A stretch of DNA of 64,000 nucleotides from Rusavskia elegans (taxonomy: Eukaryota; Ascomycota; Lecanoromycetes; Teloschistales; Teloschistaceae): NCBI GenBank assembly GCA_011316305.1, contig SAUG01000116.1, positions 1 to 64,000 of the forward strand. Direction: 5' to 3'. The translations under genes and the position numbers were made by a program. Shown piece after piece: positions 36,993 through 46,618 of the stretch (positions are counted from its first letter, which is position 1; the number at the start of each line of letters is the position of its first letter). The notes beneath the pieces were generated by a model. The model did not search any database. It saw only the letters and a program-made list of their open reading frames with translations, and had not been told where the DNA came from.

Positions 36993-37926
36993 TCATTGCA
37001 TTGTGACCGTCAATGGATTTTTCAGTCTCAAAATCTCATCCTCCGTAACTTTTCGTGCTGCCATGGAATCGATAAGGATCGGCCAGTTGACGCAAGTATG
37101 TCTCGACTCTGAAGCATTGAACATCGGCCTCGTCTTTGCAGGATCCCACTTGAACGTTGTAAGTGAAAGATCCGGTCGACAGATGGCAGATTGGCGAAGA
37201 AACTCAATGCAGTGATCTGTGGATCAGATCAGCAAAGAGACTCCGAGGTCGCACTCTCCGAGACCGTCTTGTGGAGGGATCAACTCACCAACATGAGATT
37301 CCATATGCTTCTTTGCAGCAACCGACATGTCGGAATGATAGTACTCCGGACGAAGCCATTTTCGCACCATGTTCTTGACGCGGCGTCAGTCTGACTTCCC
37401 GTGACTGGCGTCGTACCACATACAATGCAATGTAGCTGGTGAAAGGCTCCAACCCAGCTCAGATATCCTCCGCCCTCAGGAAGGGCGACCGACTCGACAT
37501 TTTCGCTATCAAGCTCGGCTTTTGTAACGCGGATGTTCATCGGAGCTAGTAGCTCGTCCCAAGTCTTATCGATCTCTGGCGAAGGTTCCCCGGCGAACCT
37601 GCTGCGAGACAGGTTATGGAATGTCTTCTGGACACTTTCGGTCTTCATATCGTGAAGCGAAGCTGGTCGACCGAGTCAGTAAACATCCGACAGCGATAAA
37701 TGAACTCTCACCCACAGCTATAGCTCAACGCCTTCGAATTGTGGAGATTGATAATCCATACAGTCCCTATGGTGTAAAGAGCGAGCAGAGCCATTTGAGC
37801 GAGAAGGAAACTGGCGCACAATCTCCATCTTGAACTTGATCGACGAAGACATTGCGCTTCAGCTCTGGTAGATGACACCTTCTCTTCCTCCTTCACAGCT
37901 AGGAAAGGCTCTTGCTCTGAAGCCAT
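36993..37926 (-). CDS. UstYa-family (DUF3328) oxidase, second copy
   Basis: Four exons on the minus strand: 37716-37926, 37424-37662, 37289-37373 and 36993-37216. They sum to 759 nt, 252 residues, all in phase. Membrane segment at about 37-60. H-Q-L-H-C is at 145-149 and H-V-D-H-C-I-E-F-L-R-Q begins at 177; the intron 37217-37288 falls inside the second motif, after the first base of its Asp codon. The first intron uses GTGGGT as 5' site, chosen because the neighbouring GTGAG breaks the frame. The protein is diverged from the first copy outside the motifs, so the two may act on different positions of one peptide, as UstYa/UstYb pairs do in known dikaritin pathways. Divergent from the precursor gene, with 753 bp between starts. 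Confidence 0.92.
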
Positions 37927-38679
37927 ATCATCTTACAGTCCAGAACAGACCATATTGCAGCGGCGGTTGGGGTCTGTTTGGGTATCTCTCAGTTCGCCAA
38001 CTTGACGGACCCCTCAGGCAAAGCATGATGTCAGAGGCTACATCGACCGTCGATGGCCACGCCCGATTCAAGGATACTGTTGCACAGCATTGCGGCAACT
38101 ACTGATGTCACTGAGCGTCAACTATCAGTCCACGATTATCCGCAACTTGGTCTAAAAGGCAGGAGCTTCCAAATTGTCATACTTTACAACAATACGTTGT
38201 AACTGTATGCAAGCCGTGCTGCAAGCTATTGGGGAGTTCGCCAATTGGCTAGGGTGTCTGTTGCTATCCATCGAACCGGGTTTATTCAGGCAAACTGGTC
38301 ATTTCAGGCAAACTTTTCTCGCCGACGAACCCGGCGCAACACGCATCGCATGATACAGAAAGTGTATGTCAGTCCATCGTCCCAACGTACGAGGCACCCC
38401 ATCAGGGGCTGTTGTGACGACCCAGCATGAACTAGTGCGGGTGAATGCATCGTGCTAACGAAGATGGAAGGTCATTAAACAAGTCCAGGTTTCGGGTGTC
38501 TGATTGCGGCTCAAAACAGGTCGCCTGCAACCTTCGTTGGGAACGATATCGCTTCAAAAGCCCGTCTCATCTCAGACAACAAGCCCACCAAAGTGTCAAG
38601 AGAAATTCAAGTCGACAATCCTCCCCAATCTCCCTGGCTTGACACAGAAGGAAGCTCTCGAGACACACGAACTTACAAA
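37927..38679. promoter_or_regulatory. Divergent promoter region, UstYa copy 2 / repeat precursor
   Basis: 753 bp between the start codons of two divergent genes. No coding signal stands out. Shared control of oxidase and substrate gene is inferred from the arrangement only; I found no clear palindromic CGG..CCG operator. Confidence 0.5.
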
Positions 38680-39069
38680 ATGCTCTTCACTACCATCCTC
38701 ACCAGTGCTCTGGCCCTATGCGCAGCAGCTATCCCTATTGGTATCCTGACCAAACCTTCAACTATCAGTGGTATTCACTGATAAATCTTTACAGACAACC
38801 GTGCAGCAAACGAAAACGCCATTGCCTACCCTGATTCCTACAAACGCACCATGGCCGAAGATGCCGTCGCCTACCCCGATTCCTACAAGCGAGGTGCAAG
38901 CGAGAACGCCATTGCCTACCCAGATTCATACAAGAGAGCAGCGAAGGAGGAAGCTATTGCGTATCCTGACTCGTACAAGAGGGAGGCAAATGAGGATGCC
39001 ATCGCGTACCCAGATTCGTACAAAAGAGAAGCGAAGGAGGAGGCTATTGCGTATCCTGATTCTTATTGA
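38680..39069 (+). CDS. Secreted six-repeat RiPP precursor (dikaritin-type)
   Basis: Two exons, 38680-38740 and 38795-39069 (intron 54 bp), 336 nt, 111 residues. Residues 1 to about 18 form a signal peptide (L-A-L-C-A-A-A). From residue 23 on, the protein is six repeats of 15 residues whose ends fall at 36, 51, 66, 81, 96 and 111. Each repeat ends in the core A-I-A-Y-P-D-S-Y (Val in the second), followed by Lys-Arg in the first five; the sixth ends at the stop codon. The spacer after each Lys-Arg is variable but keeps a Glu (for example T-M-A-E-D, E-A-K-E-E). The core is invariant while its codons vary. Kex2 cleavage at Lys-Arg and UstYa-type cyclisation through the two Tyr are expected from the dikaritin family; the mature product is unknown. 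Two spacers begin Glu-Ala after Lys-Arg, like dipeptidase-trimmed pheromone spacers. Confidence 0.92.
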
Positions 39070-41016
39070 ACGTGTGTGCTGGCAAGGAGATGTGGATTCG
39101 ATGTTGTTATTCAAGGCCATCAGCGAGCCGTCGGATGGAGAAATGTTGATGAGACGGCCAGATATCGTTTGAATGATCGTTGTCACTACCATCTCTGGCA
39201 ACTTTCAATGAATTACGACTCCACTCCATTCCACGATTTGCCAAGAGTTCTATGTAATCTTGTGAGATCCGGCTGTCAAATTTCTCCCGGACAGGACAGC
39301 TGTAATTCAATAGGTATGCCTGCGAGCAAGATAGAAGTCGCTACTGAGAAAATCAAAGGTAGGCACTCATTATTCTTGCACAAGGGGCAGGCAATCGAGG
39401 ATGAAGTCCTCTTTAGGCTTAGCTCAGTGGACCAATAGAGGCTTTACCCAACAAGGTATCGCTCGCTTGGCATTTTTCGGCGTCTTTTCGGAGAGTGGAC
39501 TGCCTTACCATTACGACAACAACAGACCAAGATGACCCTGAACAGCATGGCTCCCCTGTCCAGTCTCTGTAATGGATTGGATATTGCAAATTCGAAGAGC
39601 AACATACGCCTGGCAGTCGGATGGTCCCACCAGTGGGGGAGCTAAGTCATGGGAAAACCCCACCAAAAGAATTAGGTAGGAAAGGAGGAATGCGAACAAA
39701 TAAAATCAAGGGGGCGGGGATGCCCACCAAATTTAGTTAGGCTGTCCCATGACTTCCTGCCCCCACTGGTGGTCCTGTGGCTATGAAATGCAATGCTTTC
39801 ATCGAGTGTGTGGTCACAACAGACAAGGACGGTACCATGACTGGAGCCAAATCCACCAAGCGTTCATGACTTGCCGCTGCTGATACATGATGGAAAGGAC
39901 TGGTCGAGAGAGATAGGCTGTACTGTGTCGCGGGATGGAGCATATTGGTACGTCTCCAGTATCACCAAAAAAGTACCGGAGAAGCATTGCATTGGATGTG
40001 CATTTCGGGAGGTCTGATGGAAAATGCCTCGTCCGAAACGATGGCGGTGATCACGAGAGGACTGGTACTGCACATGGGTGAAGATGGCCCTCCGCCGGCA
40101 GCGCTCTCATGGAAGCAGATCAGCGACTGCATTGTGGTACCAACCTGCGCCGCAGGGTCACCTTTTCAGACGAGAAATTCCAAAGATTGTGACGGCCTTG
40201 GAATTAAAGCGCTAATAGGTCCACATGATTCTGTCCCAGGTCTCTGGGCGCCCGCTTGTCAGAGCTCTGAGCCGATTTACCCTTTCAGCTGAGTGCAGCA
40301 AAAAGAGCCTCCTTCACCGAGCAAGGTTTGACATCATAAAGATCCTTTGGTCGCGTCGAGATGCAGCGGGGGTGAAGCCGAATGCAGCCACGATGTCGGT
40401 TACATCCTCAATACCGCCGCCAAGGCTATTCGGTGGGCTAGCGAGAAGCCAGTCTGTCATGCATTGCTTTGCAGCGTCATCCAAGTAAAAAGGACATGCG
40501 CTTATTTGGACTTGGTGGACCCGCAAACTTACGGCCCGCGTGCACGGCTCCCGGGATGAAGAATGATATCTGGTTCCCCTCAATCTTTTCAGCCTTGTAC
40601 AACCACACTCCATTCAGCATATCATTTCATGTCGTTGCTGATTGGCAATGCAGTCTGTACCAACATGCCCAGTCGATCCAATGCGTCCTCTTATCAATCG
40701 GCTAGCAACAGGAGCGTGGATGCCTTGCATGAGTCTTCGTATCGCCTTGTTTACATCGGAGGAAAGAGTTGGCGAGAGAAGATGGTCAGAACCTCTTCGA
40801 TTGCATAGCAACATCTGAACGGTGAAGAGACCTGACCAAGGTCGGGACCCCAGCTATGCAGCGCCTCCATGCGGCTCTGCATTCGGCTAGACCAATCAGA
40901 CAGGATCACTTCCTGTGAGTGGTCTGTTATTCTCTACGATCACCATGTTTTGAACTCTGTATAGGCCTTTCCAAGGTTTTGACTGTTTCTGCTTCGTGGA
41001 AGAGTTGTGATCAACG
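39070..41016. other. 1.9-kb stretch with no supported gene
   Basis: Between the precursor and the P450. Open frames of 70-115 codons occur on both strands (for example plus 39945-40292, minus 40314-40613) but show no domain I recognise and no consistent splicing. A 146-bp inverted-repeat element lies at 39627-39772. A decayed gene on the minus strand at 39.8-40.8 kb is possible. Confidence 0.4.
39627..39772. repeat. 146-bp inverted-repeat (MITE-like or hairpin) element
   Basis: The left arm reads CCACCAGTGGGGG..AGTCATGGGA and the right arm TCCCATGACT..CCCCCACTGGTGG. The arms are about 30 bp each and nearly perfect inverted copies. The middle is AT-richer. The flanks show no convincing duplication longer than 2-3 bp. 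It is not RIPped. Confidence 0.6.
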
Positions 41017-42537
41017 ATGCTGGGTTTAAATATAATCTTTCCCATATTGGCGACAATCTCAATTCCAGTTGTTCTGCCTCGACTAAAGAGATATCAGCAA
41101 CGCCAAGCAGCCGCGCGAGATCTGGGTTGCCTCCCAGCCACGTACGCACAGCAAAGAGACCCGATCTTCGGCCTTGATTTCGTACTCCAGCTATTCAAGG
41201 CTCTTCGAAACGACCGTCGCAATGTGTCCTTCGAAGCTTTATTCCAAAAGTACGGACATACCTTTCAAGTCAACAGCTGGGGTGGAAATAAGATCTTTAC
41301 TGTAGAACCTAAGAATCTGCAATCCGTCCTTGCCACTGATTTTGCCAGCTGGGGAGTTGAGCCACTGCGACTCTTCCCGTTCGAGCCTTTTGTTGGAAAG
41401 GGCATTATGTGCTCTGATGGGATTTTCTGGGAGCATTCACGAGCCCTTATCAAACCCACATTCACAAGGACGCAGATTGCTGATCTCCACTTATCAGCTT
41501 TCGAAGCCCATGTGCAACGCCTGATTAAGTCGATCCCGGAAGATGGCGCTACTGTCGATCTGCAGCCGCTCTTTGCTAGACTCGCCCTGGATTCTTCTAC
41601 GGAGTTTCTTTTCGGTGCAGCCGTGGGAGCCCTAGGCCCCAACACAATCTCAACTGAAGTCCGGGGGTTTCTGGATGCTTATAATCACGGGCAGATGGTC
41701 GTCGGTCGAAGGTTTCAACTTCCACATTGGAATATACTGACCCAAGATCGGAGGTTTTTAGGTTCGTGCAAAGCCGCCCAAGCATTCGTAGAACAGTACA
41801 TAACAAATGCACGTATGGATCTTCAGAACGCAACACCCGAGAAATCGAAGGTAGAAAGATTCATACTAGTGCATGAGCTGCTGAAAAGAACTAAGGATCT
41901 GAAAGATGTTCGCAATCAACTGCTTAATGTGTTTCTCCCAGCACATGAAGCGACGGGAGTCGCATTGACCAACGTCTTCTTCCAGCTTGCTCGTAACCCA
42001 AGCGTCTATGCAAAGCTTCGAAAGGAGATTCACGCCTCTGGAGGCGATCAAGTACCTTGGACATTCGAACGTCTGAAGAGCCTTCGGTACCTCCAGCATG
42101 TCATCCGTGAGACCTTTCGTCTTAATCCTACAATTGGTACCACGATCCGCATCGCACTTCGGGACACCATACTACCAACGGGCGGTGGGTCTGGTGAATC
42201 AAAAGCACCCATTTATGTTAACCAAGGCGACGTCGTTACCTTCAGCCTGTATGCTCTACATAGACGCAAAGACCTGTTTGGAGCAGATGCGGACACGTTC
42301 CGGCCGGAGAGATGGGAGACGCTTCGACCGCTGCAGTGGAGCTATATGCCCTTTGGCGGAGGTCCGCGCGTTTGTCCAGGGCAAAATTTGGCATTGACCG
42401 AAGTCGCATATTCGCTTGTTAAGATTACACAAGCATTCAGAGCTATAGAGAACCGCGATCCTGTTCTTGAATTCGTTGAGGTGTACAAAATCGCAACTGA
42501 TAGCAAGAATGGAGCCAAGGTTGCGCTCATCAGATGA
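41017..42537 (+). CDS. Cytochrome P450, CYP52/CYP63-like
   Basis: A single exon of 506 residues, normal length. An N-terminal membrane anchor spans about 3-20. The K-helix E-x-x-R is E365-T-F-R368, the PERF-like region is F-R-P-E-R-W at 428-433, and the haem loop is F446-G-G-G-P-R-V-C453-P-G with Cys453 as ligand. The I-helix, usually A-G-R-D-T-T, reads P-A-H-E-A-T-G at about 308-314, so Glu replaces the usual acid and Ala the first Thr; this may alter oxygen activation. The general pattern (S-W-G, F-E-P-F-V-G-K-G-I) recalls fungal alkane/fatty-acid hydroxylases. In this context it could hydroxylate the peptide product, but no direct evidence ties it to that. Confidence 0.9.
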   Translation: MLGLNIIFPILATISIPVVLPRLKRYQQRQAAARDLGCLPATYAQQRDPIFGLDFVLQLFKALRNDRRNVSFEALFQKYGHTFQVNSWGGNKIFTVEPKNLQSVLATDFASWGVEPLRLFPFEPFVGKGIMCSDGIFWEHSRALIKPTFTRTQIADLHLSAFEAHVQRLIKSIPEDGATVDLQPLFARLALDSSTEFLFGAAVGALGPNTISTEVRGFLDAYNHGQMVVGRRFQLPHWNILTQDRRFLGSCKAAQAFVEQYITNARMDLQNATPEKSKVERFILVHELLKRTKDLKDVRNQLLNVFLPAHEATGVALTNVFFQLARNPSVYAKLRKEIHASGGDQVPWTFERLKSLRYLQHVIRETFRLNPTIGTTIRIALRDTILPTGGGSGESKAPIYVNQGDVVTFSLYALHRRKDLFGADADTFRPERWETLRPLQWSYMPFGGGPRVCPGQNLALTEVAYSLVKITQAFRAIENRDPVLEFVEVYKIATDSKNGAKVALIR

Positions 42538-43250
42538 TAAGCCAGTCTTCGCTTCTCAAAATACGTCCCAGATGCTGTGCAAAGTTAATTCTTTGCCTTT
42601 ATTGGCACGATCTCACATTTGAGCAGAATCCGACACGATGGTCATGTGGTAGATCAAGAAGAAATGTGGGAGTAGCGATCTATAATACAATATACCCAGG
42701 GTACTAAGTCTCAGCTCTTCTTGGAAAATAAATTTTGGTACCTGAAGAGAGGGCGCCTCAATCCCCTGGATGTTCTGGGGTCTTACCCAATTTATGCAAT
42801 CGGCGCACTTCCCGGGTGCATATGAGCCAATAACCTTGGAGCCATACATGCCGAGCGGCTTCTCACCAGGCACAAGTGCTTAAGGTTGCCGTGCCGTTTT
42901 GACGGAAGTGTCCGTGTTTAACATCTGGTTACCCGCCTGTAAACAATCATTTCGCCAAAGCGGCTGTGGTCCAGCGTCTCTTAGGAGCGCCTTGATACCT
43001 CGAGAGTTGATTACGCCCACAGGGACGAAAAGAGTATAACGATAGGATAAGGACAGGGCCTTAAAACGACTATCAATGACTGGGTGGCGTGACGGTAGGT
43101 GGCGCGAGCTTTGGGGGCGTTCTCACTTCGTCGAATACAAATAATTCGCATGCCGCAGGCCTCTGGCCTAGATATATTGCGACATATGCTGCAGGGACCT
43201 CCTTGCCTCAACACTCTGCTTCTATTCACTTCAATCCACTAATATTTACG
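42538..43250. other. Intergenic stretch, no supported gene
   Basis: About 710 bp; contains the probable terminator of the P450 gene and promoter of the hydrolase gene. An 86-codon minus frame (42613-42873) has no recognisable content. Confidence 0.5.
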
Positions 43251-44515
43251 ATGGATGGATTGAGCTTCTCAACAGTGCGTTACATCGTGTGGCTTGGTTT
43301 TCTAGGAATCGCTCTTGCTGCCCCTGCGTCGCTAAAGCAAGGCTTCCGAAATGGAAAGATCATTTACTCCGCAGGAAAGAAAGCAGTCTGTGTTAACGGA
43401 GTCATGTCAATCCCAGCCTCTGCGACAAACGTCATACTCGATCTAACCTCGCCGGCGACGCAATTCAATGCAACGGAGATCTTCCAGGAGCTCTTCGAGG
43501 CGGGTTCAACTATCGCACAAAGAGCACAGACGGGCACGCGTACAGTCCAGGGTACCTACGGCATCGGCGCAAATCTCTGCGTTCCGATTAACTCTGCCAA
43601 AGTCGCAGTCACAACCGTCGAGATCCTCACACACGGAGTAGGGCTTGAAAAGTCATACTGGGACATTGCACCAGGCTACAGCTACGTCGATGCCGCAGCA
43701 GAAGCCGGCTACGCGACATTTGCGTACGACAGGCTGGGTGTGGGACAATCAGACCATCCAGATCCCATACAGGCTGTTCAAGCCTTTCTTGAAGTGGAAA
43801 TCCTTCATGGTCTCGCACAGTTGTTTCGTACGGAGAAGATTGGCGGATACAAGTTCACCAACATTATCGGTGTCGGACATTCTTTTGGCTCTATCCTCCA
43901 GGTCGGTGCCGACAGCAAGTACCCACAAGACTTCGATGGCGTGGTCTTGACGGCTTTTACCGCCACCATTGCCAACTTGCCCTACACCATCTTGGCCAAC
44001 GATCCCTCGATCGCGGCGTTGAATCAGCCGGGCAGATTTGGCAGCCTTCCATACGGGTATCTAGTCCACAACGACGCGATTGCCATCCAGGAGCCTTTCT
44101 TCCGATATCCCTTCTTCGATCCTGCCAGTACGTGTACCCCATCATGTTATGGATCCCCTAAGAGCGCGCGCGATAAACTGACCCATCCATAGTCTTCCAA
44201 AACCAAGTCGAACGCAAAGATACCTACACCTTCGGCGAAGAGTTCACCATCGGAGCCATATTGAAGCCCGCAACTGGATACACAGGCCCCATCGACGTGG
44301 TCACTGGTCAGTTTGACTACCCGTTCTGCTTGGGCAACTGTTCATTTCCGGACAACCAGCTTGCGAAAGTGTTGCCAGCGCTGTATCCCGCGGCAAACAG
44401 CGCGAAGTCTGACTTGTTTGTCGTGCCTGAGAACGGGCATTATATCAATGCACATCGAAGTGCTGGGAAGGCATTTGACCAGATCAATCGGTTCTTGAAG
44501 AACAACGGCTTTTGA
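43251..44515 (+). CDS. Secreted alpha/beta hydrolase
   Basis: Two exons, 43251-44127 and 44193-44515, sum 1200 nt, 399 residues in phase. The start at 43251 is chosen because a signal peptide follows directly (W-L-G-F-L-G-I-A-L-A-A-P-A); an upstream in-frame ATG at 43089 would bury it. The nucleophile elbow is G-V-G-H-S-F-G-S, the oxyanion strand T-H-G-V-G, and Y-D-R-L-G-V-G-Q-S precedes it. The catalytic Asp is likely in G-Q-F-D-Y and the His in E-N-G-H-Y. This is a serine hydrolase (esterase, lipase or peptidase-like) acting outside the cell or in the secretory route. In a RiPP cluster such an enzyme could process or detoxify the product; that is speculation. Confidence 0.87.
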
Positions 44516-45233
44516 GCTTTGCCTTCACGGCCTTCGGATGAAGAAAGGGTTGTACAACATAATGTTATGTTTATTCTCTTCTGGCTGTGCGGTCCTGGCC
44601 GAGCGCGGGACTCTGGGGAACTTCTGCGTTACATTCTAATCTCAAGACTTGTCTTTCTGAATTTGCTACCATTGACCTTGACATCGTGTATAAGATTGAA
44701 ATAGGTGTCGGACCAAGATGAGGCTCAACGCAACCTTTTGGCTGGTTCGCCGTCATCTCGGATATGAGCTCATCCTGTGGGCACCTGGTCATCGGAGGCC
44801 GAAGACTTGTGTGGAGGGGTAATACACATGTGTGGTATCTCGACCCCACCCACCCATACGTTGAGTCTGCCACGTCATACATCTTTATTGGCTGTGCTCA
44901 AAGTTGGATGTCGTCAATGCACATCCCGACAATCTGGCTCGCATTTGTGGCTTCGTCACGTGTTAATGGCTGACATGGAGCCGCAGGTCCTGATTTTTTA
45001 GCTGTTGCTGGAGGAAATCTTCGCTCGCGTCCTCAAGAATTTCCCTAACAGCGTGTTGTTGGGAGGCAACCCAAACCTTTTCGTTCAACCAATCCTCGCC
45101 TGGTCGTCTTCACACCAGCTGATCGAAGACACCGCTTCTACGAACTTACTACTTCGGAGAAAAAGATCGTTCATCGACCTACCGAATGAAAGCAGTGGAC
45201 TTCCCCTTACCTGGCACCCGCTTATCCTAAACA
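44516..45233. other. Intergenic stretch, no supported gene
   Basis: About 720 bp between the hydrolase stop and the first candidate start of MT2. No gene recognised. Confidence 0.45.
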
Positions 45234-46306
45234 TGTCGACCGCTGCTAGTGATGTTGGAAGTTTCTACGGACTCGGCCGAGATTTCTTGTCCACGACTAG
45301 GTCCAGTAATCGCCAAATAGCTGGGCTATGAGGTATGCTGACATGTCAAGCGCCAGACTATATCTACAGCACTGGATGTGGAGGCGACAAGTCAAACACT
45401 TGCTTTTTCCCGCCATAACCAGCGAAAATGTAATCACAGATGTTGCAGACATGGGATGTGGTACAGGGTCCACTCAACACTCATCAGCCATCTGTTGAGC
45501 CAGGGCTAAAATCTTCCTTAGCATCTGGCTGATCGACCTTGCGGAGCAACTTCCTCAAGCACAGTTGGATGGCTACGATATATCCTCCTCACAGTTCCCT
45601 CCTCCAGAGTGGCTACCACGCAACGTCAAGTTGGAGGTTCTCGATGCTCTGGCAGAGATCCCCAGCTCACTCGTGGAGAAATACGATGTCATACATGTCG
45701 GGTTGTTAGTTCTGGTCGCGGGTGACAATCCTCTACCTTTGTTGAGGAACTTCGTCCGTATGCTCAGTACGTGAGCAGGGCTTCATTTTGTTTTTGCTGC
45801 TAAGCCATCCCAAATACCACGGTGAATTGACGGATTCCCAGAGCCGAATGGTTACATCCAGTGGGACGAAGCAGATCTTGGTGGTCTCTTTCGTACCACA
45901 AGCAATCCTACACTATCAAAAGACAGCCTCGAACAACTCTACGATCTGGTGGACGAACGATTCAACAGAGCTAGGCTCTCATACAGGTATGTCTGCAAGC
46001 CGAGGCTTGCAAACCTACTGATCTTCGTACAGTTGGGTTCGGTCTCTTGATGAGCTTTTCCGGCAAGAAGGGCTTGCGGTCATCGAGTACAAGCAATTTC
46101 CCATCCCTGACGAGATAGCCCATCCGTGGACCCATATGCACCTTTTATCCCTTGGCGAATTGATCAAGAACGTTGAAAAGTCGGGCGAGGATTCACAGAA
46201 ATGGTTGAATCTATACGCCAAGGCTATTGAGGAAGCTCGCCATGGTGCCAGTGTTAGAATGGACATGGTGGTCGCCGTTGGTAGAAAGTGTAGCGAGGTT
46301 CAATGA
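45234..46306 (+). CDS. SAM-dependent methyltransferase MT2, UMTA-like, with damaged or shortened N-terminus
   Basis: Paralogue of MT1. The frame-checked core is exon 1 ending 45467, then 45522-45766, 45842-45986 and 46033-46306, with the same three intron positions as MT1. Motifs are D-M-G-C-G-T-G-I-W (SAM loop), G-Y-D-I-S-S-S-Q-F-P, V-I-H-V-G-L-L-V and N-G-Y-I-Q-W-D-E-A-D-L-G-G. Met 45234 opens a stretch like the MT1 N-terminus (D-F-L-S-T-T-R against Q-F-L-S-S-I-R), but it meets a TGA at 45329-45331 and the motif-bearing frame is shifted. An ATG at 45328, in the motif frame, gives 267 residues without the first 30 or so. It may be a functional short form, or the gene may be decaying. The first intron starts GTCCAC, a weak site. 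Confidence 0.75.
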
Positions 46307-46618
46307 ACATTCGCTCCTATCGAACCAATGTGAGCATACGTGGGGATGGTACTCTTTCTTAGACCTAGATGTATAATCATCACGCATCCTGTGTTGGCTT
46401 TGCCTCCCGCAAACCCTTGGCTCTGTGATGTCCTGCAATCATTAGTTCCAGAAAGACCAGCAAAGATGCATAGACTCTCAAGCACAAACAAGCGCTGAAT
46501 AAAGAGGCTAAAGCATGCATGTCTGATGTCATGTGGTACGTTCCTCTGGACAGCTTGCATTACTGCTTCGACACACCTCAACCTCCGAGAGACTTTCCCG
46601 ACACTGTTGGCCTCAGAC

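Noticed and set aside
38795..39069. Structural repeat protein or cell-wall protein instead of a RiPP precursor
   Set aside because: Lys-Arg after each core, a signal peptide, small size and adjacent UstYa genes favour a processed precursor, though this is not proof.
38768..39172. Overlapping open frame of 134 codons across the repeat precursor
   Set aside because: It is the +1 frame of the same 45-bp repeats; the spliced frame with signal peptide and Lys-Arg sites explains the sequence better.
39780..40820. Possible gene on the minus strand made of several short open frames
   Set aside because: No domain motif and no phase-consistent splice joints found; left as unassigned sequence.
45005..45331. 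Separate small gene of 108 codons
   Set aside because: Its last 30 codons match the N-terminus of MT1 and run into MT2; the first part has no recognisable content. Treated as upstream and damaged start of MT2.
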